DNA of 64,000 nt from VRUE01 sp963699215 (GCA_963699215.1 OY969422.1:310001-374000); one strand, 5' to 3'. Shown: positions 16,217 to 24,917, counted from the stretch's first letter. Numbers and translations: made by a program. The notes: a model not told the origin generated them from the letters alone.

Positions 16217-17473
16217 ATGAGCGAAACCGCGAAAGCGCCGGTCGACGTCTTCGAGAAGGCACGCAGCCACGAGCGGCTGGAGCAGCTCGAAGCGGCCAAG
16301 CAACACGACCTCCTGCCCTACTTCCGCCTGCTCACCTCGCAGGCCGGCCCGGTGGTGGAGATGGAGGGTCGCGAGACGATCATGCTCGGCTCCAACAACT
16401 ACCTGGGGCTGACCGGCGACGAGCGGGTCAAGCAGGCGGCCCGCGACGCGCTGGAGACCTACGGCACCGGCGTCACCGGCTCGCGCCTGCTGAACGGCAC
16501 CACGCCACTGCACGTCGAGCTCGAGCGCGAGCTGGCCGAGTGGATGGGGACCGAGGAGGCGATCGTCTACACCACCGGCTACCAGTCGAACGTCGGCTGC
16601 ATCGGCACGATCCTCGGACCGGGCGACACGGTGATCTGCGACTCCGGCGACCACGCCTCGATCCTCGACGGCTGCAAGCTCTCCGGGGCGAAGCTGCGCC
16701 CCTTTCGCCACAACCGCATGGACAAGCTGGAGAAGATGCTGCAAAGGGCGACGGAGGACGGCGGCGGGGTGCTGGTCGTCGTCGACGGCGTCTTCTCGAT
16801 GGAGGGCGACGTCTGCGACCTGCCGCGGATCGTCGAGCTCTGCCGCGCGCACGGGGCGCGGCTGATGGTCGACGAGGCGCACGGCGCCGGCGTGCTGGGG
16901 GCGCGGGGCGCGGGGGCGAGCGAGCTGTTCGGGCTCGAGGACGAGGTAGACCTGCGGATGGGCACCTTCTCCAAGAGCCTCGCCTCCTGCGGCGGCTTCA
17001 TCGCCGGGCCGGCCGACGTGGTCGAGTACCTGCGGATCTCCTCACGCTCCTTCGTCTTCAGCGCCTCGGCGGTGCCGGCGGCGGTCGGCGCGGCGCTGGC
17101 GGCGCTGCGCGTGATCCGCGCCGAGGGCCCGCAGCTGTTCGAGGCGCTGCTCGGCAACGCCGAGTACCTGCGTGAGGGACTGCGGGGCCTGGGCCTGAAG
17201 GTGGTGGAGCCCGGCACGCTGCCCGACGGCACCGTCGTAACCACCCCGGTCGTGCCGGTCATGGTCGGCGACGACTGGCAGGCCGTGCTGCTCTGGAAGG
17301 CGCTCTTCGAGGCCGGCGTCTACGCCAATGTCGCGATCCACCCCGCGGTGCCGCCGGGCGGCGCCCTCCTGCGGACCAGCCTGATGGCGACCCACGAGCG
17401 CGAGGACCTCGACCGGGCGCTGGAGACGATCTCCCGCACCATTGAAGACTTTCCTGAGCTTCCACGTACGTAA
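16217..17473 (+). CDS. Alpha-oxoamine synthase, serine palmitoyltransferase-like
   Basis: PLP enzyme (418 aa) that condenses an amino acid with an acyl-CoA. Fold motifs: GSNNYLGLTGDERV, GTGVTGSRLLNGTTPLH, DSGDHASILDGCKLSGA, VDEAHGAGVLG and the PLP lysine in GTFSKSLASCGGF. FRHN after the substrate loop, and LLWKALFEAGVYANVAIHPA near the C-terminus, resemble bacterial serine palmitoyltransferase more than BioF or KBL. The start is the ATG at 16217; the frame is open upstream but overlaps the divergent gene. Pairing with a YghO-like acyltransferase supports sphingolipid-type synthesis; BioF or KBL activity is not excluded. Confidence 0.78.
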   Translation: MSETAKAPVDVFEKARSHERLEQLEAAKQHDLLPYFRLLTSQAGPVVEMEGRETIMLGSNNYLGLTGDERVKQAARDALETYGTGVTGSRLLNGTTPLHVELERELAEWMGTEEAIVYTTGYQSNVGCIGTILGPGDTVICDSGDHASILDGCKLSGAKLRPFRHNRMDKLEKMLQRATEDGGGVLVVVDGVFSMEGDVCDLPRIVELCRAHGARLMVDEAHGAGVLGARGAGASELFGLEDEVDLRMGTFSKSLASCGGFIAGPADVVEYLRISSRSFVFSASAVPAAVGAALAALRVIRAEGPQLFEALLGNAEYLREGLRGLGLKVVEPGTLPDGTVVTTPVVPVMVGDDWQAVLLWKALFEAGVYANVAIHPAVPPGGALLRTSLMATHEREDLDRALETISRTIEDFPELPRT

Positions 17474-17484
17474 GTGACTATGCA

Positions 17485-17531
17485 TACCCCAGCGGGGGTA
17501 GTTTCCGCCTTGTCCAATTCCGGACAAGGCG
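17485..17531 (+). terminator. Tandem hairpins after the SPT-like gene
   Basis: TACCCC-agcg-GGGGTA (17485-17500) is followed by CGCCTTGTCC-6 bases-GGACAAGGCG (17506-17531). Both stems are perfect and start 12 bases after the stop codon. No T-tract is present. Confidence 0.6.
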
Positions 17532-17738
17532 AGGCGCGGCGAGAAAAAGATGCTCTTAGCGACCGGGCTCCCGTCTCTTCGCCTGCTGCGGGTTGACGCT
17601 CGCCGCCCCTAGCGCGTAGCTTGCTCTCGCGCCGCGCATCCGGGTCAGGAGGAAGCGGCGGCGGTTCAACTCAATCGAGCCGGGCAGCTCCGGCCGGTGC
17701 ATGAAACCAGTCAACAACCCCCAGAGGGAGGAGTCCCA

Positions 17739-18101
17739 GTGGAAGCTGTATCGATCGCCCCTGCTTCGCCGACCGCCACCGCGGTCCGGACACCGCAGCA
17801 CATGCAGGCTCTGGCTCGCGCCAACCGGGTGCGGCTCGCAAGAGCAGAGCTGAAGCGATCGATCGGGCGGGGCGAGGTGGACGTAGCCGAGGTGGTCGAG
17901 AGCTGCCCCTGGGAGACCGAGAGCATGACCTTGGCGGAGCTGCTGACCAGCCAGCGCCGCTGGGGCCGGACCCGCGCCCGCAAGCTGCTGCAGGCCCTTG
18001 CCCTGAGTGAGAACAAGCGGCTCGGCACCCTGACCCCGCGCCAGCGCACCCTGCTGACGTCGGCCCTCAGCCCTCGGTCACGGGACACGGTGCTGGTTTA
18101 G
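17739..18101 (+). CDS. mihF: Integration host factor, actinobacterial type (mIHF)
   Basis: Nucleoid-associated DNA-binding protein (120 aa from the GTG at 17739). The conserved core (RANRVRLARAELKRSIGRGE, DVAEVVESCPWETESMTLAE, SQRRWGRTRARKLLQALALS) matches actinobacterial mIHF, including the helix-two-turn-helix and the C-terminal helices. GTG is preferred because GAGGGAGGAG ends five bases upstream; a GTG at 17697 lies in frame but before this ribosome site. The N-terminal 25 residues are a family-variable extension. The 200 bases upstream hold its promoter, but no clear -10/-35 is recognised. The stop codon lies in the arm of the following palindrome. Confidence 0.93.
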   Translation: MEAVSIAPASPTATAVRTPQHMQALARANRVRLARAELKRSIGRGEVDVAEVVESCPWETESMTLAELLTSQRRWGRTRARKLLQALALSENKRLGTLTPRQRTLLTSALSPRSRDTVLV

Positions 18102-18213
18102 CCGCCGCCCGGCAGGGCTTCCACTTAACTTTTTCGATGGGTTGCGGTTGGGCTGACGCCCGAAGGCGTCGACGAAAAAGTACAAGACGTTCCAGCCCTG
18201 CCGGGCGGCGGCT
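18100..18213. repeat. Nested palindromic element, TTTTTCG core (copy 1)
   Basis: Outer arms of 20 bases (18100-18119 and 18194-18213) are perfect complements and include the mihF stop codon. Inside is a 9-base stem ACTTTTTCG / CGAAAAAGT (18128-18136, 18173-18181). At the centre is a 6-base hairpin with a CGAA tetraloop (18155-18170). The gene on the other side ends at 18217. The three-level nested layout recurs at 21747-21869 with different arms. It may also terminate both convergent genes. Confidence 0.7.
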
Positions 18214-18216
18214 GCT

Positions 18217-18636
18217 CTAGCCCCGCAATCCGCCGGCCTTGAACGAGAGGCCGCCGGAGGCGCGTTGGAAGGCGCGGCGCAAGGCGTAGAAAGAAGCGAG
18301 AAAGGCTGCAGCGCCGGCGGCTAGGCAGATGGCGAGGATCAGGCCTGCGAGGTAGAAGAGGGCGCCGGTGACCAGGACGAAGGCGGTACCGGCGAGCAGC
18401 GTCGTGTGCGAGCGGTAGCCGGCGAAGTGCTCGCGTACCGAGACCTCGAGCCCGCCGAGGGCGGCGAGGACGACTCCAACGCCGATCGCGGTCGGGCTCT
18501 TGCTCGCGACCCCGATCACGAGCGAGACGATGCCCGCGAGAACGGTCAACTCGGCAAGCGGGAACGACCCCCACGGGGCGGGCGGGCGTTCGTCGGCCCT
18601 AGGGACTTTCCTGGATCTCTCGCTCAACGGCCGCAA
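18217..18636 (-). CDS. Hypothetical membrane protein (139 aa)
   Basis: Function not recognised. Four hydrophobic helices are visible: AELTVLAGIVSLVIGVA, AIGVGVVLAALGGL, TLLAGTAFVLVTGALFYLAG and ILAICLAAGAAAFLASF. They are preceded by a basic proline-rich start and followed by a short basic tail. The reading frame overlaps the end of the upstream 170-aa gene by 38 bases, so the true start may lie a little downstream of 18636. The stop is next to the palindrome shared with mihF. Confidence 0.6.
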   Translation of the reverse strand: MRPLSERSRKVPRADERPPAPWGSFPLAELTVLAGIVSLVIGVASKSPTAIGVGVVLAALGGLEVSVREHFAGYRSHTTLLAGTAFVLVTGALFYLAGLILAICLAAGAAAFLASFYALRRAFQRASGGLSFKAGGLRG

Positions 18637-19111
18637 GCCGCCCGGATAACGGGCATCCAGAGGAGACCCTGACCCGCCACCAGCCCATCAGCATGCCCAG
18701 CACACCAAGGCGGGGGCGGGAATGCCAGTGGCCGCAGCCGGGCTCGCCGACGTCGGCGCGGGAGATCTGCAGCCATTTGTGCTCGGCCGGGGCGGCGAGC
18801 ATCCGCTTCAGCAGCTCGCGGTTGCGGGTCTCGAGCTCGGCGCGGTCCTGCAACTGCCTGCGCGCCGCGCTTATTCGCGTCGCCAGCGAGTCGCGAATCG
18901 CCTCCAGCTCGCCCAGGTCCAGCGCCCGCGGCTCGCTCGAGACGGCCGCGACCCCGGTGTCGATCCCCAGCCGGGGAAAGGCGTCGGCGAAGAGCGAGCC
19001 GAGCTGTGCTTCGAGGCGACCGATCTGTCTGCGCAGCTCGGCGCGGGCAAGGCGCTCGTCGCCACCGATACGCAGCGCAGTGCGGTTCTCTCGCTCGAGC
19101 AGATCCGGCAT
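18599..19111 (-). CDS. Coiled-coil protein with a C-terminal cysteine segment (170 aa)
   Basis: Function not recognised. Residues 1-110 are mostly helical and charged (LARAELRRQIGRLEAQLGSL, then RISAARRQLQDRAELETRNR), suggesting a coiled coil. The C-terminal part has GCGHWHSRPRLGVLGMLMGW and a later SSGCPL, a spacing of Cys and His that could bind metal. CAGGG precedes the ATG at 19111. It overlaps the start of the downstream membrane protein gene, suggesting co-expression. Confidence 0.6.
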   Translation of the reverse strand: MPDLLERENRTALRIGGDERLARAELRRQIGRLEAQLGSLFADAFPRLGIDTGVAAVSSEPRALDLGELEAIRDSLATRISAARRQLQDRAELETRNRELLKRMLAAPAEHKWLQISRADVGEPGCGHWHSRPRLGVLGMLMGWWRVRVSSGCPLSGRLAAVEREIQESP

Positions 19112-19169
19112 AGCCCTGCAACGAGTCTAAATCACACCGCCGACCCGAACGCAATAGCCGTGTTAAGTG

Positions 19170-19273
19170 CTGGAAGCCGCGTGACCAAGCAGATCAAGGA
19201 CGCAGGGAGCGTGGCGTGCTCTGCACGCGAGCGACCGAGGACGCCGATATGCGCAGTGTCACGCGGCTTCCAG
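19170..19273. repeat. Stop-codon palindrome with conserved core (copy 1)
   Basis: Perfect 16-base arms (CTGGAAGCCGCGTGAC at 19170-19185 and its complement at 19258-19273) enclose 72 bases. The right arm contains the TGA stop and last codons of the minus-strand B3/B4 gene. The loop holds a core of about 47 bases, including GCGTGGCGTGCTCTGCACGC, that recurs almost unchanged at 63568-63613 inside unrelated arms. The core itself forms GCGTGC-TCT-GCACGC. Confidence 0.75.
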
Positions 19274-19951
19274 GGTTGTGGCGACCATCCAGAGTGCCTC
19301 CTCGACGGCAATCTGGGGCACCCCGTCGACCTGCACCGCGGCGATCGCTATGCGACGGGTGCTGCGACCGACGCCGCGGCCATCGCCGGTGGCGCCGAAG
19401 AGCAACCCGGCCGGCGCCCGCTCGTCGGCGATCACGAGGGTCCCGCGCGAGAGCTCGCCGGGCCTGCCCTCCAGCGACTCCCCCGGCGCCGAGTCGCGGA
19501 TGCAGAGAGCTCCTTCGATCCGCTCGGCATCGAAGGCGCGCAGCGCGATCCCGGTCTCGACGGTGGCGATGGTCAGCGCGTCGGACGGCAACCCGCGGGT
19601 CTTGAAGCCACCGTCCTGGAGCCGGTCCAGAGCGAGCTGCTCGACCGGCGTGCGTGTGCGATCCGGGTCGAGCCCGATCTGGCGGAAGAAGACGCGGTAT
19701 GCCCAGGGGATCGGCCGTTCGCGCATGTGGATCGCGTGGGCTCCGTAGAAGCGGTTGGAGGTCTCGCGAAGCCGGCGCTCGACCGGCTCCGGGCTGCGAC
19801 CCGGGCGGCCGTCGACCTCGATCCAGGAGATCCCCAGACCGGGGAACTCGGCGGCCACGTGCGGGGCCACCCAGCCGAGCTTCGAGGAGGGGCCCCAGCC
19901 CGGCACCGAGTCAGCCGCGCCAGCGGGCAACTCAAGCACCCTCCGCGACAC
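19259..19951 (-). CDS. B3/B4 domain protein (PheT-like tRNA-binding fold)
   Basis: A free-standing B3/B4 domain (230 aa), related to the editing domain of the phenylalanyl-tRNA synthetase beta chain. ETSNRFYGAHAIHMRERPIPW and the following segment GLPSDALTIATVETGIALRAF are family-typical. Free-standing members may edit mischarged tRNA or bind small molecules; the substrate is unknown. It is the last gene of the Mce-type operon and overlaps the upstream thioredoxin-like gene by 20 bases. Its stop codon lies in the arm of the palindrome at 19170-19273. Confidence 0.75.
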   Translation of the reverse strand: MSRRVLELPAGAADSVPGWGPSSKLGWVAPHVAAEFPGLGISWIEVDGRPGRSPEPVERRLRETSNRFYGAHAIHMRERPIPWAYRVFFRQIGLDPDRTRTPVEQLALDRLQDGGFKTRGLPSDALTIATVETGIALRAFDAERIEGALCIRDSAPGESLEGRPGELSRGTLVIADERAPAGLLFGATGDGRGVGRSTRRIAIAAVQVDGVPQIAVEEALWMVATTLEAA

Positions 19952-20588
19952 GACTGGCGCGCAGCAGCCGCTCGATCCGTTTGCTCAGCTCGCTCGCGTC
20001 GAGGTCGCCGATGCCGGCGCTCTGCAGCAGGCCGCCCGGGTAGACGTAGGCGAAGGTCGGGCAGCCGCCGACGCGGTAGACGCCGGCCACGGCGCCATCG
20101 CGGTCATAGCCGACCGGCATCCTCCAGCGACGCTGACGGATCAACTCGCGGACCGTGTCGCGATCGTCGCGGATGTCGAGCGAGAGGAAGTTCACCCGTC
20201 CACGGTAGCGCGGGTAGACCCGGCTGACGACGTCCTGCTGGTCGATGCACTCGCCCCCTTTGCTGAACCAGAAGGAGATCACCGAAGGGCGGCCGAAGAG
20301 ATCGCAGACGCGGATCGCGCCGCGCGTGCGCACCTCGCAGGCGGGGGTCCGCCGGGCGCCGGGCGGGCACGGCAGCGCCGCCGTCGAGCAGTCGTCCTGG
20401 GCGATGTTGGCGTCGCCTTCCAACCCGCCGGCGGCATCCGGCACGGCGAACTCGGGCAGAGCCCAGCGGGCGGGCTGCTCGTCGAGCCCCAGCGTGCCGT
20501 CGCCGCCACCAGGGACGCCGTTGAGCAGAGCAATGGCGACGATCGCGACGAAGAGCAGGCCGACGCCGATCGAGTAGCGGTCTTTCAC
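19932..20588 (-). CDS. Membrane-anchored thioredoxin-fold protein
   Basis: A 218-residue protein starting at the GTG at 20588, which overlaps the MMPL stop (GTGA). One N-terminal membrane helix (YSIGVGLLFVAIVAIALLNG) is followed by an extracytoplasmic TlpA/redoxin-like domain. The strand SVISFWFSKGGECIDQQDVV occupies the active-site position but has a single cysteine instead of CxxC; the cis-Pro loop is GCPTFAYV. Four further cysteines precede it (DDCSTAALPCPP, PACEV, VCDLF). A disulfide-handling or structural role is inferred. Confidence 0.7.
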   Translation of the reverse strand: MKDRYSIGVGLLFVAIVAIALLNGVPGGGDGTLGLDEQPARWALPEFAVPDAAGGLEGDANIAQDDCSTAALPCPPGARRTPACEVRTRGAIRVCDLFGRPSVISFWFSKGGECIDQQDVVSRVYPRYRGRVNFLSLDIRDDRDTVRELIRQRRWRMPVGYDRDGAVAGVYRVGGCPTFAYVYPGGLLQSAGIGDLDASELSKRIERLLRASRVAEGA

Positions 20589-23155
20589 CGCCCCTCCCCC
20601 CCGCTTCCCCGGCTCTCGATCCAGACGAGCGCGGCTGGCAGAGCGACCATCACGCCCAGCAGGGCCACCGCCAGATCGATCACGGTGACGAAGCCGAACT
20701 CGCGCAACATCCGCACGTCGCTGGCGATCAGCACGGCGAAGCCGGCGATAGCGCTCACGCCGGAGGCAAGGACCGCGGCCCCCGTACGTGTGTAGGCACC
20801 GGTCAACGCAGCCCCCAGCTCCCGCCCCGCACGGCGCTCCTGACGAAAGCGGGCGCTGAGGATGACGCTGAACTCGGTGGCGATGGCGATCGTCAGCGCC
20901 CCCAGCGCAGCCGACATCGGATTGAGCGGCACCTGGCTCAGCCAGAGCACCAGGGCGGACCAGCCCGTGGCCATCGCGATCGGCACCAGCGGGACGAACG
21001 CTCGCGACCACGAGCGATAGACGGCAAGCAGAACGAGGGCCACGGCGATCAAACCGGCAAGCGTCAGCAGATAGCGACTATCCGACAGATCCGACGCCGC
21101 CGAGGCGGCGATCACCGGCAGCCCCGCCAGCTCGACCTCCACCCCGGGCGGGGGTCCCCCTTCCTCGCCGATCTCGTCCTGGATCCGCTCGATCAGCGCC
21201 TGCTGGTCGTCCAGCGACTGCGCCCGGATGCCGAAGCCCAGCAAGGCGGTCCCGGCGGGAAGACCCGTCTCGGGATCGACCGTTGCCACCTGCCGCAGGT
21301 CGTAGGCGGGAATCTGCCCCAACGCCGCGCGGATACCGCGGCGGGTGAGAGCAGCGTTTTCGGCAACGGTCAGCCCACCACCGGTTACGAAATCGGACAG
21401 CGCCGGACCGGGGCAGACTTCCGCCTCCTGGCAGCTCGGATTCGCCCCCGAGAACCCACCGGCCTCCAACACGCGCCGCTTGAACCCCGCCATCCACTCG
21501 ATCGTCGCCGGATCGGTCAAGTCGGGAGCGCTCACCCTCACGTCCAGCTCCCCAGACACCCCCGTGACCTCCTGCAGCCCATTGAGTTCCTGCACCGCCT
21601 CGACGTTCTGCGGCGCCAGCTTGCGGATGTCGGTCTGGGTCTCGATCTGGGTCCCGACGCCCCAGCCGATCAGTGCCAATGCAAGACCGACCATCAACAC
21701 CCGCTCCGGGTACCTCTGCCCCATCGCAAGGATGCGCTGCAGCAGGGGCGGGAGGGACGGGTCTCCCTCCGCGCGCTGGGTTTTTCGCCTCGCGGCCCGC
21801 CTCTCTCGCCAAGCTTGCGGTGCGAAAAACAGGACGCCGCGCGTCTCCGGGAGACCCGTCCCTCCCGCCTTGTCGGAGCGCAGACTTAGGGCCGCGAAGC
21901 CGACGACGAAAGCGAGCATGAAGGCGATAGCGATACCGACAACGAGGAGCAGCCCGAAGCTACGCACCATTGGAGTTGGGGAGAGCTGTAAAGCAAGAAA
22001 GCCGGCGCCCGTGGCTAGACAGGCAGTAGCGATCATCGGACCTCCCCCCGAGGCAGCGAGGCATGCGGCGTCGGTGCCTGGGCTGGCGCCCAGCGCTATG
22101 GCCTCGTCGTAGCGTGCTTGAAGCTGAATGGCGTAATCGGCAGCCAGCCCGATCAGGATCGGCAGCACGGCGATCGAGGCCATCGTCAGCGAGCCGCCGA
22201 GCAGGCCGAAGAGGCCAAAGGTCGAAGCCGCGGCCGCGAGGGAGATCGCCAGCGGGAGGAGTCGCCAGCGAGACCTGAAGACCAGCATCAAGGCGAGAGC
22301 CATGACCACGAGCGCAACGCCGAGCAGGACCAGGAGAGCGTCCTTCAGCGCCCGCGTAACGGAATCGACGACGACCGGCACGCCGGAGATCACGTAGCGG
22401 CCGCCCTTGAGCTCGAAGCAGCGCTCGGGGTCTCCCCTGAACTTGCAGGCCTTGCGCGCGACCGGATCGCGGACAACGGCCTCGATCGCCTCGATCGCCC
22501 GGTGGCGCTCGCCCTCGCTCAGGTCGGGACGCAAGCGGATGACGATCTGAGTCGAGCGGTTGTTGGGAAACAGGTAGGCAAGTCGCGCCTTCGGCGTCCC
22601 CCGTGCCTGGTTCAGATCGAAGACGACGGCAGCGAGGAAGTCGGGGTTGGAGAGGCTCGGGGTGCTGGTGATCCCGTAGCGAGCGGCCACCTGGAGAATC
22701 AGTTCACGCAGTCGGTCGGGCGGCACCGTCGCCGCCAGCCGCCGCAGCTGGCGATCGATCTGGATCACCGCCTCGTTGAGGAACGTGGCCGGACCGGCCA
22801 CTGACAGCACCGGAGCCAGCTCCGCCAGTTCGGCACAGGGCCCCGGAATCGGCTCCGCCCCCTTCGGCACCTTCCCCGAGAGACACCCCTCGAGGCGCAG
22901 GAAACGCCCGAGGTTGGCGGTCAGGATCAGCCGCTGCAAATCCCCCTCGGCGAGAACGACGACGGGTTCTTCCCCGAAGTCCTCCCGCACCTCCTGCGTC
23001 GCCCTGTAGCTGGCCGTATCCGAATCGACCAGCGTGTCGGTGGCGGCATCGGTGGGCAGCTGCGTCGCCGCAACCGCTGCCGCCACGGCGACCACGAGCG
23101 TGACGGCCAAAACCGCCCGCGCGTGGCGGACCGCCCAGGCCGCGACTGCGCTCAA
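20585..23155 (-). CDS. MMPL/RND-family transporter
   Basis: An 856-residue transporter with two RND repeats. Each has one N-terminal helix, a large extracytoplasmic domain and five to six helices. Motifs include LIGLAADYAIQLQARYDEAI in the first half and AIATEFSVILSARFRQERRA in the second. A TTG start at 23155 overlaps the ATPase stop (TTGA). Co-transcription with YrbE/Mkl homologues suggests lipid or hopanoid traffic. The cytoplasmic linker between the halves (about residues 429-470) is encoded by a palindromic element and reads unlike the rest (GVLFFAPQAWRERRAARRKT). Confidence 0.88.
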   Translation of the reverse strand: MSAVAAWAVRHARAVLAVTLVVAVAAAVAATQLPTDAATDTLVDSDTASYRATQEVREDFGEEPVVVLAEGDLQRLILTANLGRFLRLEGCLSGKVPKGAEPIPGPCAELAELAPVLSVAGPATFLNEAVIQIDRQLRRLAATVPPDRLRELILQVAARYGITSTPSLSNPDFLAAVVFDLNQARGTPKARLAYLFPNNRSTQIVIRLRPDLSEGERHRAIEAIEAVVRDPVARKACKFRGDPERCFELKGGRYVISGVPVVVDSVTRALKDALLVLLGVALVVMALALMLVFRSRWRLLPLAISLAAAASTFGLFGLLGGSLTMASIAVLPILIGLAADYAIQLQARYDEAIALGASPGTDAACLAASGGGPMIATACLATGAGFLALQLSPTPMVRSFGLLLVVGIAIAFMLAFVVGFAALSLRSDKAGGTGLPETRGVLFFAPQAWRERRAARRKTQRAEGDPSLPPLLQRILAMGQRYPERVLMVGLALALIGWGVGTQIETQTDIRKLAPQNVEAVQELNGLQEVTGVSGELDVRVSAPDLTDPATIEWMAGFKRRVLEAGGFSGANPSCQEAEVCPGPALSDFVTGGGLTVAENAALTRRGIRAALGQIPAYDLRQVATVDPETGLPAGTALLGFGIRAQSLDDQQALIERIQDEIGEEGGPPPGVEVELAGLPVIAASAASDLSDSRYLLTLAGLIAVALVLLAVYRSWSRAFVPLVPIAMATGWSALVLWLSQVPLNPMSAALGALTIAIATEFSVILSARFRQERRAGRELGAALTGAYTRTGAAVLASGVSAIAGFAVLIASDVRMLREFGFVTVIDLAVALLGVMVALPAALVWIESRGSGGEGR
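21747..21869. repeat. Nested palindromic element inside a coding sequence (copy 2)
   Basis: Outer arms of 21 bases (21747-21767, 21849-21869) are perfect complements. A 9-base inner stem GTTTTTCGC / GCGAAAAAC lies at 21780-21788 and 21822-21830. Layout and spacing mirror 18100-18213, but the outer arms differ. It is read in frame through the linker of the MMPL protein, adding about 41 residues. Confidence 0.65.
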
Positions 23156-24111
23156 TCCATCGAGAGCGGGCCGGTTACGTCAGCGTTGAGGAACTGGTGC
23201 ACGAACTGGTTTTCGGAGTCGAACAGTTCCTCTTTCGGCCCCGACTCGACGATTTTGCCGTTCCAGAGGACCGCGATGAAGTCGGAGATCCGCCGCGCCG
23301 TGTTGAGGTCGTGGCTGATCACCAGGTAGCAGCCGCCGTTCTCGGCGTGCACCTCGCGGATCAGCTCGCAGAGCAGCGCCGTGCGCACCGGGTCGAGCCC
23401 GGAATCGGGCTCGTCGAACATGACGATCGCCGGTTCCAGCACCAGCGCCCGGGCGAAGCCGGCACGCTTGCGCATCCCCCCGGAAAGCTCGTTCGGCATC
23501 TTGTAGATCGCCTCCGAAAGGCCGACCTCCTTGAGGCGGCGATTGACGATCTCGCCGATCTCCTCCTCGCTTTTGTCGGTGTGCTGGCGCAGCGGGAAGG
23601 CGGTGTTGTCGTAGATGTTCATCGACCCGAACAGCGCCCCGTCCTGGAACAGCAGGCCGAACTTCTTGCGCACATCGAAGAGTTCGTCGTCGGTCATCGC
23701 CGGAATCGATTCGCCGTGCACGAGGACGTCGCCGGAGTCGGGGTAGAGCAGGCCGACGATGTGCTTGATCAAGACGCTCTTGCCGGTGCCCGACGGCCCC
23801 AGCACCATCGAGACCTGGTCTTCGGGCAAGCCGAGGTTGAGCCCGTTGAGGATGCGCGCCCGGCCGAACTGCTTGACCAGGTCGATGATCTCGATCGCGT
23901 CGGTGCCGCCATGGTCGCGCTTGCGGCCGGTGTGGAAGCGGTAGGGGTCGGACTCGGCCGGATCGACACCCGGAATGACGAAGTCCTTGCCCATCGTCGC
24001 CCCGTCCTCGCTGATGTAGGGGCCGCTCCGGGATGGTTCTGCGACCGCCTCCTCGGCGCGCGCGCGCTCCTCTTCTCCCTCGCGAATCTGACTCGGCTCA
24101 TCCATCGACAT
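23152..24111 (-). CDS. Mkl/MlaF-type ABC ATPase of an Mce-like system
   Basis: ATPase (319 aa) of lipid-transport type. Walker A GPSGTGKS, Q-loop LLFQDGALFGSMNIYDN, signature LSGGMRKRAGFARALVLEP and Walker B IVMFDEPDSGLDPVR are the typical MlaF/Mkl versions. About 75 residues before the ATPase domain are acidic and probably unstructured (REGEEERARAEEAVAEPS). ATG at 24111 (MSMDEP) is chosen; GGAGG lies 12 bases upstream. It pairs with the two YrbE permeases encoded upstream and overlaps the MMPL start by four bases. Confidence 0.9.
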   Translation of the reverse strand: MSMDEPSQIREGEEERARAEEAVAEPSRSGPYISEDGATMGKDFVIPGVDPAESDPYRFHTGRKRDHGGTDAIEIIDLVKQFGRARILNGLNLGLPEDQVSMVLGPSGTGKSVLIKHIVGLLYPDSGDVLVHGESIPAMTDDELFDVRKKFGLLFQDGALFGSMNIYDNTAFPLRQHTDKSEEEIGEIVNRRLKEVGLSEAIYKMPNELSGGMRKRAGFARALVLEPAIVMFDEPDSGLDPVRTALLCELIREVHAENGGCYLVISHDLNTARRISDFIAVLWNGKIVESGPKEELFDSENQFVHQFLNADVTGPLSMD

Positions 24112-24119
24112 AAGGGTAC

Positions 24120-24917
24120 TCAGCCTCCTATCGGCGCCCTCGGGTTGGCACCCCAGAAGACCAGCGTGCCGAGCATCCCGATGATGTGAACTAGAACGAT
24201 GTTGAGGACCATCGACTTGGCGGTCGCGGTGCCCACTCCGACCGGCCCGCCGGAGGCGGTGTAGCCGTAGTAGCAGCCGACCATCACGATCGCCGTCGCC
24301 ATGAACATGCCCTTGATCAAGCTGAAGATCAGGTCCGGCGGGTTCTGGAACATCCAGAAGATCAGCAGGTAGCCGCCTTTGGAGACGTCGCCGATCTGCT
24401 CGACCACGGCCAGGTAGCTGGCCAGGTACATGATCCCGATCCCGACCAGGTACATGAACGGGAAGGCGATCCAGGCGGCGAGCAGGCGGGTCGCGGCGAG
24501 GAAGGTGACCGGCGGCACGCCCATCACCTCGAGCGCGTCGATCTCGTCGGAGATCCGCATCGCGCCGAGCTCGGCGACGATCCCGGTGCCGACCTTGGCC
24601 GACAGCATGTAGCCGAAGGCGTAGGGCATGATCTCGCGCAGGTCGCACCAGGCGGAGAAGACGCCGGCGTAGGCGGGCGCACCCTGGGCACGCAACAGGT
24701 AGGCCCCCTCGATCCCGCACTGCAGGCCGAGGATGAAGACCAGGCCCCAGATGATCACGGCCGAGCCGAGGATCAGGATCCCGGCCTGGCGCAGGCTCTC
24801 GCCGAAGAAGCGCAGGACGCGGCCGGAGTAGACGAGGCCAGCGACGCGCGAGCCGAAGCGGGCGATCTCGCCGAAGGAGTCGAGCCAGCCGCGCGGGACT
24901 GCGAGCCAGGCGTTCAT
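24120..24917 (-). CDS. YrbE/MlaE-type permease B
   Basis: Permease (265 aa from the ATG at 24917, overlapping the upstream permease stop as ATGA). The MlaE hallmark is present: FGYMLSAKVGTGIVAELGAM followed by RISDEIDALEVMGVPPVTFL, with five or six helices and CYYGYTASGGPVGVGTATAK near the end. It should form a heterodimer with the upstream YrbE protein, in the manner of YrbE4A/4B of mycobacterial Mce systems. Confidence 0.9.
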   Translation of the reverse strand: MNAWLAVPRGWLDSFGEIARFGSRVAGLVYSGRVLRFFGESLRQAGILILGSAVIIWGLVFILGLQCGIEGAYLLRAQGAPAYAGVFSAWCDLREIMPYAFGYMLSAKVGTGIVAELGAMRISDEIDALEVMGVPPVTFLAATRLLAAWIAFPFMYLVGIGIMYLASYLAVVEQIGDVSKGGYLLIFWMFQNPPDLIFSLIKGMFMATAIVMVGCYYGYTASGGPVGVGTATAKSMVLNIVLVHIIGMLGTLVFWGANPRAPIGG

